Program-made: the position numbers and the translations under genes
Shown here: positions 1 to 8,401 of the stretch, piece by piece
How positions within the stretch are numbered: the first letter of the stretch is position 1
Layout: each line of letters begins with the position of its first letter
The notes under the pieces: model-generated
The model's database searches: none
Told to the model about the DNA's origin: nothing
What the model saw: only the letters and a program-made list of their open reading frames with translations
Assembly (NCBI GenBank): GCA_031581145.1
Contig: JAVLBP010000001.1
Location: 124,001-188,000, forward strand
Source of the DNA: UBA8296 sp031581145
GTDB lineage: Bacteria > Bacteroidota > Rhodothermia > Balneolales > Balneolaceae
Length of the DNA: 64,000 nt
Direction of reading: 5' to 3'

Positions 1-651
1 ATTTTCAAAAAGTCTCTCCAAAAACATAGGCGAGGTGCGAGAGATTACCACAGAGGGTGTACCATTAAATCTTTTGACCTCTGTGACTACAGCCCGAATC
101 GAGTCCCCTTTGCGATAGCGGTCTTTGTCGATTTGCTCCCCTTTGGGTAGGTAAAGCTCAACCCCGTTGTGATTCACAAGAATGTCAAAATTGTGTCTAA
201 CTTGGTAGACATCTCCCAAGACGACCTCACCTATGCGGTCTGAGTATTCATCGAAAATATTCTCTTTCTCTATTTCACGAATGCGTTGAGAGAGTTGTTG
301 CTTTGCCATCGTGACAGCACGACGTCCAAAGGACTCAATACTCACATCTTGTGCAAATTCATCGTAGAGTTCTAGATCTGAATCTTGTTCTTTGGCGTCC
401 TCAAGAGAAATTTCCGCCACGGGGTTTGTTAGTTCCTCCGCAGGGACCACCTCTCGAACGTGGAGGATTTGGATTTCTCCACGATCTGGATTCAATATCA
501 CAGAGAACGCATCATCAGACTCGTATTTTTTGCGAATCATGGATCGAAATACATCTTCAAGTATCTCAAGGAGTGTCTCTCGATCTAGACCTTTTTCTTT
601 GGCAATTTCGGTAAAGGACTGAACAATGATTTGGGATAAATCGGGTTGCAT
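1..651 (-). CDS. nusA: Transcription termination/antitermination factor NusA (N-terminal part)
   Basis: The reverse strand reads open for 217 codons from an ATG at 651 to the window edge, so the C-terminal half (KH domains) is missing here. The start MQPDLSQIIVQSF, the following FTEIAKEKGLDRETLLEILE helix and the later S1-type stretch (DRIGEVVLGDVYQV, GVELYLPKGEQI, VVISRTSPMFL) match the NusA N-terminal domain and the beginning of its S1 domain. NusA binds RNA polymerase, modulates pausing and intrinsic termination, and acts in antitermination. It lies 8 bases downstream of rimP, the usual rimP-nusA(-infB) order, and an AGGTGA ribosome-binding site precedes the ATG. Identification is from remembered family sequence; only the truncation limits it. 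Confidence 0.93.
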   Translation of the reverse strand, partial: MQPDLSQIIVQSFTEIAKEKGLDRETLLEILEDVFRSMIRKKYESDDAFSVILNPDRGEIQILHVREVVPAEELTNPVAEISLEDAKEQDSDLELYDEFAQDVSIESFGRRAVTMAKQQLSQRIREIEKENIFDEYSDRIGEVVLGDVYQVRHNFDILVNHNGVELYLPKGEQIDKDRYRKGDSIRAVVTEVKRFNGTPSVVISRTSPMFLERLFEN

Positions 652-659
652 AGGGTCAC

Positions 660-1136
660 CTAAAACGAAGGGGTTACATAAACGTGTTGAATGATAGAAT
701 GCGGAATCAGAGGAAGATCCTCTGATGTATTGCCTTTAGTTACTGTGAGTTGTACGCCATCCTCGGTGTAATTCTTTAGAACACCTTGTACCTCAATGGC
801 TTTTCCGCCTGGTTGTTCGCTATCGAGTAGTTCAACTCGTACGGTTCGCCCTTTATTCTTTAAAAATTGCCGTGGATCTGATAAAGGCCTATCTAGACCT
901 GGAGAGGTAACATTAAGGGTATACGCATCCTCAATAGACTCATGCGCTTCCATGATAAGAGCGAGTTCTTTGCTGATTTTACTGCAGTCATCTACGTCCA
1001 CACCCTTGGATTCGTGATCAATCACGATCCAACACTCTTTACCTCCTTTGGCAACGAGATTCACATCTAGAAGGTAGTATCCATAGGATTCTACAACCGG
1101 TTGTGCTAGTTCTTTTATATTATGTGTAATCGACAT
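660..1136 (-). CDS. rimP: Ribosome maturation factor RimP
   Basis: 158 residues when started at the ATG at 1136 (MSITHNIKEL). RimP is a cytoplasmic factor needed for 30S subunit maturation. Family features visible are VVESYGYYLLDVNLV in the N-terminal domain, the strongly conserved YTLNVTSPGLDRPL segment in the middle, and a C-terminal SH3-like domain around GVQLTVTKG. The frame stays open upstream to a GTG at 1196, but that 20-residue extension would be translated from a terminator-like hairpin and has no family support, so the ATG is preferred. The gene leads into nusA with an 8-base gap. Confidence 0.93.
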   Translation of the reverse strand: MSITHNIKELAQPVVESYGYYLLDVNLVAKGGKECWIVIDHESKGVDVDDCSKISKELALIMEAHESIEDAYTLNVTSPGLDRPLSDPRQFLKNKGRTVRVELLDSEQPGGKAIEVQGVLKNYTEDGVQLTVTKGNTSEDLPLIPHSIIQHVYVTPSF

Positions 1137-1167
1137 TAAATGTTCTGGAAAGTACCCTACTGACAAT

Positions 1168-1187
1168 AAAAAAAGCGAGACCCTCGC
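1168..1187 (-). terminator. Intrinsic-terminator-like hairpin in the rimP-nusA leader
   Basis: Read on the minus strand, a GCGAG stem (1187-1183), a three-base loop and CTCGC (1179-1175) are followed by seven consecutive T (1174-1168). It sits about 30 bases before the rimP ATG. A competing stem, GAGCCC with GGGTCTC, uses overlapping bases. It could end antisense transcripts coming through the preceding gene or attenuate rimP-nusA. The stem is short, so activity is uncertain. Confidence 0.5.
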
Positions 1188-1206
1188 CGGGCTCACTTAT
1201 ATCATA

Positions 1207-1235
1207 AAGATAACGCATTTCCCTCTAAGAACCAA
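1207..1235 (-). promoter_or_regulatory. Possible promoter for rimP-nusA
   Basis: On the minus strand TTGGTT (1235-1230) and TATCTT (1212-1207) are separated by 17 bases. The match to sigma-70 boxes is only moderate, and the implied start would lie very close to the hairpin at 1168-1187. It lies in the divergent gap between rimP and the DUF192 gene. Confidence 0.25.
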
Positions 1236-1238
1236 TCT

Positions 1239-1733
1239 ATGACTCCCTCCTCCCTACGCTCCTGGCTCGTGTTGCCAGCGATACTCCTTTTACTTTGGGG
1301 CTGCCAATCTGAAACGGACCCCTCACCTGCCACAGCGAGAGAACTTGTGGTCGAGGATACCATCGAGTTTATCCAAAAGGATGGTCAGCCATTACCCCTT
1401 GAAGTTGCACTGGCTGATGATAACGACGAACGGGCGGCTGGACTCATGCAGATCCGATCAATGGGCGAAAATCAGGGGATGTTATTTGTATTTGAGGATG
1501 AGCAACCACGAAGCTTTTGGATGGCCAATACACCTTTAGCACTGGATATGCTTTTTGTGAACGAATCTTTCGAAATCGTGACGATTCACCGAAATACACA
1601 ACCTTTCTCTGAGCGTAATTTCACCTCGGAAATTCCTGCTAAGTATGTCATTGAAGTCAACGGTGGCTACACAATTAGACATGACATTCAAGAAGGGATG
1701 AGAGTGCGTATCAACGCCTCAGCTTCTGAGTGA
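1239..1733 (+). CDS. DUF192 family lipoprotein
   Basis: 164 residues. The N-terminus is a lipoprotein signal: short polar start, hydrophobic LVLPAILLLLWG, then Cys22 in an LWGC lipobox, so the mature protein should be membrane-anchored outside the cytoplasm. The rest matches DUF192: LEVALADDNDERAAGLMQI, GMLFVFEDEQPRSFWM, ANTPLALDMLFVN and a C-terminal KYVIEVNGGY segment. The biochemical role of DUF192 is not established. The last 46 bases overlap the 3' end of coaE on the opposite strand. Confidence 0.85.
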   Translation: MTPSSLRSWLVLPAILLLLWGCQSETDPSPATARELVVEDTIEFIQKDGQPLPLEVALADDNDERAAGLMQIRSMGENQGMLFVFEDEQPRSFWMANTPLALDMLFVNESFEIVTIHRNTQPFSERNFTSEIPAKYVIEVNGGYTIRHDIQEGMRVRINASASE

Positions 1734-2284
1734 AGTTGACGTAGTGAGCCAGAATTGTCGATAACGGTATCGGCATACGCTACCATCTCTTCTTGGGTCA
1801 TTTGAGCGCTCATTCTATCTAATACATGCTGCCTTGACCACCCACGATGGGCCACGACACGCTGAATTCGAGATTCTTTATCTGCAACTATGACGACAAC
1901 ATGGTCAAAACCCTCGGGCCGACCATGGTGGAGAAGTAGTGCAGCCTCTTTTACAAACATCTTTTTACCCTGTCGTTTGGCACGAATGACGTCTTGTTGG
2001 GTGTCTTTTAAAACGGCGGGGTGAACCCAGGACTCTACTTTTTTTCGAGCGGTAGGGTCGGCGAAAATAATCTTTGCAAGAACGTCACGTTGGAGATGGC
2101 CGCGTTCATCATAAAGGGTTTCACCAAAGGCCTCTACAAGTTGCTGTTTGAGGGCGATATCGGATTGCATCAGGGTAATGGCAGCTTGATCGGCATAATA
2201 AATATGAGCACCAAACGTCTCCAAAATTTCACAAAGTTGTGACTTTCCACTGCCTATCCCCCCCGTAACACCCACAATCACCAT
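1688..2284 (-). CDS. coaE: Dephospho-CoA kinase
   Basis: 198 residues. It phosphorylates the 3'-hydroxyl of dephospho-CoA, the last step of coenzyme A synthesis. The P-loop GVTGGIGSGKS is at the N-terminus, followed by the CoaE pattern of a pseudo-substrate Asp in YYADQAA and the lid-region motif SRIQRVVAHRGW. Length is normal for the family. It lies 3 bases after prfB in the same direction, so the two are probably cotranscribed. Its 3' end overlaps the convergent DUF192 gene by 46 bases, so both reading frames use this DNA. Confidence 0.93.
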   Translation of the reverse strand: MVIVGVTGGIGSGKSQLCEILETFGAHIYYADQAAITLMQSDIALKQQLVEAFGETLYDERGHLQRDVLAKIIFADPTARKKVESWVHPAVLKDTQQDVIRAKRQGKKMFVKEAALLLHHGRPEGFDHVVVIVADKESRIQRVVAHRGWSRQHVLDRMSAQMTQEEMVAYADTVIDNSGSLRQLHSEAEALIRTLIPS

Positions 2285-2287
2285 AGG

Positions 2288-3404
2288 TCAAGACTCAGTC
2301 GTTGTCGAAAGAAGTAAAGACTTGATAAACGCATTTAAATCTCCGTCCATCACCCCCTGTACATCTGAGGTTTCTGTATTGGTTCGGTGATCCTTCACCA
2401 TGTTGTAGGGGTGAAAAACATAAGATCGTATTTGGGATCCCCACTCTATTTTTCCTTTACCAGACTCTAATTCAGCTTTGGCTCGCTCCTTGATTTGCTT
2501 CTCCAGCTCATACACTCTTGATTTAAGAAGGACCAACGCTTTTTCTCGGTTCTGTAACTGAGACCGTTCCTGTTGACACTCCGCCACAACACGCTCTTTG
2601 GTCCCATCGCTTAGCGTCCCTTCCCAAATGAGTCGGACACCCGTCTCAACCTTATTGACATTCTGACCACCCGCACCGCTTGAATGAAAGCGCTGCAGTT
2701 CGATGTCTGAATCTTGTAAGTCAAGCTCAATGGTGTCATCAATCAGTGGTGATACAAAAACAGAGCAAAAGGATGTATGACGCTTGGCGTTGCTATCAAA
2801 TGGGGAAATTCGAACTAGTCGATGGACACCGCTTTCAGCCTTGAGATACCCATAAGCGTTTTTCCCACTGATTTGCAGCGTGGCACTCTTGATGCCCGCT
2901 ACGTCTCCATATTGATGCTCAATGACGTCTACACGATACTCTTGTTTATCGCTCCAGCGCTGATACATCCGGAACAACATTTGAGCCCAGTCTTGAGACT
3001 CTGTGCCACCTGCTCCTGGTGTAAAGTTGACGATGGCGTCACGATGATCATCCTCATCCGATAACATGTTTTTTAGCTCAAGATCCTCCAAAGAGCTAAT
3101 AAATGAGTCGATCTCATGAGTCAAATCATCTTCAACATCCTCTCCTTCCGATAAAAACTCGTAGAAGAGCTCTATAGATTCTTTTTTAGCTGCCAGCGCA
3201 TCCCAGGAATTGACTAAATCCTTCTCACCATCCAACTCCCTCATCACTTTTTTGGCCTCTGTTGGGTCTTGCCAAAATTCGGGATCTTGCGTCCTCTCTT
3301 CTAGTTCTACGATTCGAACGTTTCTACGATCGTAGTCAAAGATACCTCCTAAGGTCGTCCAACCTTTGAAAGTATGGTGATAATTTGTCTAAGGTGTATT
3401 CCAT
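2288..3404 (-). CDS. prfB: Peptide chain release factor 2, with programmed +1 frameshift
   Basis: RF2 terminates translation at UGA and UAA. The long open frame starts only at 3247, but translation from an ATG at 3404 gives 22 codons (MEYTLDKLSPYFQRLDDLRRYL), then an in-frame TGA at 3338-3336. A +1 shift over CTT-TGA-C joins this to the main frame, giving about 371 residues, the normal RF2 length. The stop-recognition tripeptide SPF (in ISPFDSNAKR) and the peptidyl-hydrolase motif GAGGQNVNK are present, which separates it from RF1. The ATG is the first Met after an in-frame TAA. An unshifted reading yields a 22-residue peptide. It lies 3 bases before coaE. Confidence 0.95.
3335..3350 (-). promoter_or_regulatory. 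RF2 autoregulatory +1 frameshift site
   Basis: The minus strand reads AGG AGG TAT CTT TGA C. An internal Shine-Dalgarno AGGAGG (3350-3345) is followed after three bases by the slippery CTT and a UGA stop with the C context that weakens termination. This differs from the E. coli site by one base. When RF2 is scarce, UGA is read slowly and ribosomes shift, so RF2 controls its own synthesis. Confidence 0.95.
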
Positions 3405-3428
3405 AAGCGTTAGATGTTAATCATTTGT

Positions 3429-3480
3429 AGACTTAGGCTTAAGACTTAGGCTGCTTAAGAGCTAGGCCGCTGAAGAGTTA
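3429..3480. repeat. Degenerate tandem repeat at the 3' end of the ABC exporter gene
   Basis: Three imperfect units, AGACTTAGGCTTA (3429-3441), AGACTTAGGCTGCTTA (3442-3457) and AGAGCTAGGCCGCTGA (3458-3473), then AGAGTTA. The array covers the stop codon of the downstream exporter gene (3464-3462) and encodes its last residues, SSAA. It resembles other stop-codon duplications in this window. Confidence 0.7.
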
Positions 3481-5261
3481 GCCATCTGAAGTTGCACCAA
3501 TTTACGATAGAGTCCATCTTCTTGCTCAAGTAACGAGTGATGGGTACCCTCTTCCATAACACGCCCTTTATGCATAACTAAAATATGATCGGCTTGCTGT
3601 ATTGTCGAAAGTCGATGTGCAATGACGATTGACGTGCGGTCGCGCATCATCTCTTCGCAGGCCATGGTAACCAAGGCTTCACTTTCTGAATCTATGCTAG
3701 AGGTTGCTTCATCCAAAATGAGTACGGGTGGATTCACCACTTTGGCCCGTATAAAACAGATGAGCTGTCGCTGTCCCAGCGATAAGGAGGCTCCTCTTTC
3801 AGCAAGCTTCGTTTGGTAACCATTGGGTAAGCTATCAATAAAATCATGGGCCCCGATTTCAACAGCAGTCTGCTTGACATCTCGCATGGAGACTTTGGGA
3901 TCTCCAAGAGTGATATTCTCCTCTATGGTACCGCTGAATAATGCATTATCCTGCAACACAAGAGCAAATCTCGAGCGTAAATCCTCAAGGGCGTATTCTT
4001 TAATGTTCACCCCATCAACGTAAATCTCCCCTTTTTCAATTTCGTAATATCGCAGTATACAATTGATGAGTGTCGACTTACCTGCACCTGTAGCGCCCAC
4101 AACAGCTAATGTCTCTCCAGATTTTGCCTCAAAACTCACGTCTTTGAGGATAAAATCACTCTCTTGGTTATACCGGAACCACACCCCACGAAACTCAATG
4201 TTGCCCATTTGTGAGGATGGTCTATTCGTTTGCAATGGCAGCACATTAGATGATGATGCTGCAGGAGCTTTAATATCATTGTCTGTATCAAGCACTTCAA
4301 AGAGTCTTTGAGAACTGGCTAAAGCACTTTGTAGTGCATTCCATTTTTCGGAAATACCACGAATGGGCTGAAAAAATTGTCTTACATACTGAATAAAGGC
4401 CAAAAGGACTCCAAATGTCACGCCTCCAAGTAGGGCACGCCCACCACCATACCATACCACAAGGGCCATGGCAACAGACGCCAAAACCTCAATTGTTGGC
4501 CAGAAAATGGAAAAATAGAAAATGGTATTGTTATGGGCTTTACGATGATCTTCATTAATGGATTCAAAATCACGCTCTACATCCTTTTCCCGATTGAATA
4601 ACTGCACTATCGTAATCCCTTGAATATGTTCTTGAATGAACGAGTTGAGTCGTGCAACTTGATCCCTTACCCCTAAAAAGGCGGCCTTCATTTTCCCATT
4701 AAACCAAAATGTCGCATAAAAAAGGATTGGCAGGACAAGAATAGCAATAATCGTTAGCTCCCAACTCATCGTGATCATAAAGTAGAGAATGAAGATAATG
4801 CGAAACATATCGCCGATGAGATTCACAATCCCATCGGATAAGAGTGAGGATAACGCCTCGATATCACTGGTTGTACGTGTTATAAGGCGCCCAATCGGAT
4901 TCTTATCGAAAAACTGAACATGAAGGGATTGAATCTTTTGAAAGATCTCAACCCTAAGATGGTGTAAAGACATTTGTCCAAACCATCGTGTGAGGTACGT
5001 GTTAAAGATTAGGATGAACAACTCAGCACCAAGCGTTGCCAAGATCAGTAAAATCATCCGACTCAATCCGTCCACATCCCCTACCGCAATATGGTCATCC
5101 ACGGCCAATTGTGTCAGTTTTGGGCGTAACGATCCTAGATAAGAGGCACCCAGTGTGAGTACCAGTGCCAATAAAACCCACTTTTGGTAGGGTTTTATGA
5201 AGACATACAGCCTTTTTATTAGCTGTTTGTTATCGTATCTCGTGTCCTTTGATTCTATCAA
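3462..5261 (-). CDS. ABC exporter half-transporter, MdlB-type subunit
   Basis: 599 residues: an N-terminal six-helix membrane domain (roughly residues 15-320) and a C-terminal ATPase. Visible motifs are Walker A GATGAGKST, Q-loop LVLQDNALFSGTIEENI, signature LSLGQRQL, Walker B VLILDEATSSID with the catalytic Glu, and H-loop IAHRLST. The signature is non-canonical (LSLGQ rather than LSGGQ) while the Glu is kept. That is the pattern of the MdlB/TM288 subunit of heterodimeric exporters, whose partner shows the opposite changes; see the gene at 6575-8380. Substrate is unknown: lipids, drugs or peptides are all possible. Confidence 0.88.
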   Translation of the reverse strand: MIESKDTRYDNKQLIKRLYVFIKPYQKWVLLALVLTLGASYLGSLRPKLTQLAVDDHIAVGDVDGLSRMILLILATLGAELFILIFNTYLTRWFGQMSLHHLRVEIFQKIQSLHVQFFDKNPIGRLITRTTSDIEALSSLLSDGIVNLIGDMFRIIFILYFMITMSWELTIIAILVLPILFYATFWFNGKMKAAFLGVRDQVARLNSFIQEHIQGITIVQLFNREKDVERDFESINEDHRKAHNNTIFYFSIFWPTIEVLASVAMALVVWYGGGRALLGGVTFGVLLAFIQYVRQFFQPIRGISEKWNALQSALASSQRLFEVLDTDNDIKAPAASSSNVLPLQTNRPSSQMGNIEFRGVWFRYNQESDFILKDVSFEAKSGETLAVVGATGAGKSTLINCILRYYEIEKGEIYVDGVNIKEYALEDLRSRFALVLQDNALFSGTIEENITLGDPKVSMRDVKQTAVEIGAHDFIDSLPNGYQTKLAERGASLSLGQRQLICFIRAKVVNPPVLILDEATSSIDSESEALVTMACEEMMRDRTSIVIAHRLSTIQQADHILVMHKGRVMEEGTHHSLLEQEDGLYRKLVQLQMANSSAA

Positions 5262-5279
5262 AGCCTTTCATTCGTTAGC

Positions 5280-6509
5280 TTAAAACCGGTCATAATCATC
5301 ATATCGAGGCCTTGGCGTAATAGGTTTATGTTCTCGAGACCCAGAGCTTTGAGATCGATCTGTTGACCCACCACGATCTGGACGTGCATGGTCCCTTTTT
5401 GATCCACTGTAGCCCCCTCGTGACTGTGATGCCCCCCCTTCTCGCCTTTGCCCTCGATCACCACCCATATGTTTTTTTCTGGGTCTGAAGCCGCCCTTAC
5501 CTTTTGTAGGGCCTTTGGTGTTGGATTTTTTGGGGTCTTTATCCTTTAACTCTTTGAGGATAACTTTTGCTTGTACGATCCCCTTTTCATGGGCAGGATC
5601 GGTAAAGATTGGGCGTAGTTCTGTTGCCAGCCACGTGGGGAAAAATTTCTCTCTTGCCTCTTTGAGTAAGACAAATGAATTGGTGTACCGAGCAGAAAAA
5701 TGTCCAATCACTAAAAGTTTTGCTTGTGCTTCAGTGGCGACTCTAGCAGCGTCTGAGGCTGTGGAATGGCCATTCATGGCCGCTTTGTCCTCCAGATTTT
5801 CTCCAAAGGTGGCCTCATGATAAAGGATGTTTGCATTCGTCGCTAGCTTCACAGCTTCTGGACAGTACTCCGTATCGGTGACATAGGCAAAGGAATCTCC
5901 AGGGCGTGGATGCCCGACGATGTCACTTGGCATGACCTGGCGTCCATCATCCAAAGTGATGGTTTCACCTGCTTTGAGCGACTTGAATTGACCATCTTCT
6001 GTGATGCCTAACTCAGCGGCTTTTTCGGCATTTACTTTGCCCGGCTTATCCTTCTCCTCAAATCGATAGCCAATGCAAAATATGGAGTGTTTTAAAGGTC
6101 GCGCCTCAACCGTGTACTCCTCTTCATCCACCACCACAGCATGCTCAAAGCCTTCATCTAGCTCGGTAAAGTCGAGTGAATAGCCAACCTCCAATTTCGA
6201 AAATTGTATATGCCACTCAATGTATTCCTTAAGTCCTTTCGGGCCTACAAACCGAAGAGGCTTCTCTCTTCGCTGTAATTGAAATGTGGCTAGTAATCCA
6301 ACCAACCCAGAGATATGGTCTATATCAAGATGTGAGATGAAAATTGTATCAATTTTTGATCGCTTCAAACCTGCCTGAAGTAGCCTCATTTGAGCATTTT
6401 CGCCAGCATCAAATAAAAATATGCTCCCTTCTCTCCACAACGCTACGGAGGGGAGGTGTCTTGTAATGGTAGGGGTTGCCGAAGCAATGCCCAAGGGTAC
6501 AACTATCAT
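5280..6509 (-). CDS. rnz: Ribonuclease Z-like metallo-beta-lactamase with basic C-terminal tail
   Basis: 409 residues, longer than the usual 300-330. RNase Z removes tRNA 3' trailers. Family motifs include His141 in PLKHSIFCIGYR, Asp212 in VTDTEYC, HEATFGENLEDKAAMNGHST at 231-250 and GHFSARY with His270. The N-terminal zinc motif reads H60-L-D62-I-D64-H65 (ISHLDIDHISGL) where the family has HxHxDH, so the second His is Asp. Residues about 323-409 form a Gly/Arg/Lys/Ser-rich, probably disordered tail (KGKGGFRPRKKHMGG, SRGGYSGSKRD), plausibly an RNA-binding extension. The gene sits between the two exporter subunit genes, 18 bases before the first. Confidence 0.85.
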   Translation of the reverse strand: MIVVPLGIASATPTITRHLPSVALWREGSIFLFDAGENAQMRLLQAGLKRSKIDTIFISHLDIDHISGLVGLLATFQLQRREKPLRFVGPKGLKEYIEWHIQFSKLEVGYSLDFTELDEGFEHAVVVDEEEYTVEARPLKHSIFCIGYRFEEKDKPGKVNAEKAAELGITEDGQFKSLKAGETITLDDGRQVMPSDIVGHPRPGDSFAYVTDTEYCPEAVKLATNANILYHEATFGENLEDKAAMNGHSTASDAARVATEAQAKLLVIGHFSARYTNSFVLLKEAREKFFPTWLATELRPIFTDPAHEKGIVQAKVILKELKDKDPKKSNTKGPTKGKGGFRPRKKHMGGDRGQRREGGASQSRGGYSGSKRDHARPDRGGSTDRSQSSGSREHKPITPRPRYDDYDRF

Positions 6510-6574
6510 AGTTTCTCCTGAATGTTGAAAAGAACATATTCGCGTTCAACGAAGGGATGTTCATGTGATCTTGT

Positions 6575-8380
6575 TTATGATATTTCGACTAAATCTTCCT
6601 CAAGTTTTTGAGCTTCTGACATCCTGTGATAGACCCCTTTTTGGTTCAGCAGTTCTTGATGGGTCCCTTCTTCAACCAGTCGGCCCTTATCCAGAACATA
6701 GATACGGTCGGCGTTTTGAACCGATGAAATTCTATGTGAAATCGTCAGGACCGTCTTGTCTTGAAGTTCTGATTGTAAAGTATGAAGAATTTGGTGTTCT
6801 GTCTTGGTATCCACAGCGCTTAGCGAATCATCTAGGATAATCATAGGCGGATCTTTAATCAGTGCTCTTGCAATCGCTGCTCGCTGTTTTTGGCCACCTG
6901 ATAGTGTGATACCTCGCTCCCCAACCATGGTATCAAATTGTTTGTCAAAGGCTTGGATGTTTTCCAAAACTTCCGCTTGGTCTGCAGCACGCTCTATAGA
7001 TGCAAGAGACGGTGATGATACACCAAATCCAATATTTTCCCCAATCGTATTTGAAAACAAGAACGACTCCTGTGGAACATAGCCGATCCATCGACGAAGT
7101 TGATGAACATTAAGCTCTTCTATCGGTGTATCGTTGACTAATATCGTTCCGCTTGTAGGGGTAAAGATCCCAGGAATGAGTTGAGCAACCGTCGATTTAC
7201 CACTTCCTGTACGACCCACAATCGCACATTTAGATCCAGCGGGTATAGTTAATGAAATGGACTCTAATGCGGGTGTTTCTGATGTTGGATAAGAAAAAGA
7301 GACGTTCTTCAACGCAACCGATAATGTTGGTGGTATGGTGGGTTCTAGGTCCGCAACATCCATAACTGGGTCGGTTTCCTCAGGTTCACTCATGAATTGT
7401 TTGAGTCGCTCCCAAGAGGCCATAGATTTTTGATAGAGATTCAGTGTATACCCTAAAGACGCAACAGGCCATGTCAGATATGCCACATAAATCACAAATT
7501 CGGCAATATTACCGACCGTAACCATTCCATTCATTGCCATTTGCCCACCCTTCCAAACCACAATCATCACGGCCAAGCCGATTAAAAAATTGATTGACGG
7601 ATGGAAGATTGATTCAACAAGATCCAACGAGAGTTTCCTTTTGCGGTAATCTTCGCTTGAGGCTGTGAACTTACCCATTTCATAATCCTCTCTTTGGAAG
7701 GCTTTTATCAAACGAATACTACTAAAGGCTTCTTGTGCTCTGCCTGCCAAAACAGAGTACTGCTCTTGTATGGCTGTTTGATATTTATGGATATAGCGGC
7801 TTATCCAATAGACACAGATAGCCATGATGGGTAATGGGATAAGAGACCAACGAGTTAAGGTTGGATTGACCGATATCATCATGGTAATCACAAACGTTGC
7901 TCTGGTGATTGTGTTTACCGTGTACATAAACACAGGTCCATAGTAGTCTCGCACACGCGAAATATCCTCTGTTGCTCTCACATAGGTATCCCCGGACGGG
8001 GTTCTCGTAAAATAATCTTGAGATAATCGAACCAACTTCTCAACAAAGTGTGTCCTCATATCAAATTCGATCTTTCTTGAGCTTATAATGATCGTTTGGC
8101 GCGTCGCAAACAAAAAGAATCCATACAGGATCACACTTCCTAGAAGTAAGCCCGCGTTGGTTGCAAGAATCTGACCTGCTTCAGAATTAAATAAAACATC
8201 AATCATGTTTGAGGGGATGCCATCTTGCATTTGTTGCAGAGCACCTATCTCATCCATCATTTCGCGGATATATCTAGGAATCCAGATAAGAAACACGTTT
8301 GCAAGCGTTAAGAATAGAGCCCCTACCAGATAAGAGGTCCAATAAGGCTTGTAGTAACTATTTAGAGATTTTGCTTGCAA
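6575..8380 (-). CDS. ABC exporter half-transporter, MdlA-type subunit
   Basis: 601 residues: an N-terminal membrane domain (hydrophobic segments from about residue 17) and a C-terminal ATPase with Walker A GRTGSGKST, Q-loop YVPQESFLFSNTIGENI, canonical signature LSGGQKQR, Walker B MIILDDSLSAVD and H-loop ISHRISS. The catalytic Glu after Walker B is Asp, the hallmark of the degenerate-site subunit in heterodimeric exporters (MdlA, TM287, BmrC type). It complements the gene at 3462-5261. The start is a TTG at 8380; no ATG lies between the upstream in-frame stop at 8404 and residue 36. Confidence 0.87.
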   Translation of the reverse strand: MQAKSLNSYYKPYWTSYLVGALFLTLANVFLIWIPRYIREMMDEIGALQQMQDGIPSNMIDVLFNSEAGQILATNAGLLLGSVILYGFFLFATRQTIIISSRKIEFDMRTHFVEKLVRLSQDYFTRTPSGDTYVRATEDISRVRDYYGPVFMYTVNTITRATFVITMMISVNPTLTRWSLIPLPIMAICVYWISRYIHKYQTAIQEQYSVLAGRAQEAFSSIRLIKAFQREDYEMGKFTASSEDYRKRKLSLDLVESIFHPSINFLIGLAVMIVVWKGGQMAMNGMVTVGNIAEFVIYVAYLTWPVASLGYTLNLYQKSMASWERLKQFMSEPEETDPVMDVADLEPTIPPTLSVALKNVSFSYPTSETPALESISLTIPAGSKCAIVGRTGSGKSTVAQLIPGIFTPTSGTILVNDTPIEELNVHQLRRWIGYVPQESFLFSNTIGENIGFGVSSPSLASIERAADQAEVLENIQAFDKQFDTMVGERGITLSGGQKQRAAIARALIKDPPMIILDDSLSAVDTKTEHQILHTLQSELQDKTVLTISHRISSVQNADRIYVLDKGRLVEEGTHQELLNQKGVYHRMSEAQKLEEDLVEIS

Positions 8381-8401
8381 CAGCCTTGAGTGTTTTAATC
8401 G

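Noticed and set aside
1137..1196. Longer RimP starting at the GTG at 1196
   Set aside because: The added residues are encoded by a terminator-like hairpin with a T-run and do not fit the family N-terminus.
2288..3247. prfB as a truncated or pseudogenised RF2 of 319 residues
   Set aside because: The missing N-terminus is present upstream in the other frame and joined by a textbook frameshift site.
5515..5820. 101-residue open frame antisense to the RNase Z gene
   Set aside because: Lies wholly within a conserved gene and has no family features or start signal.
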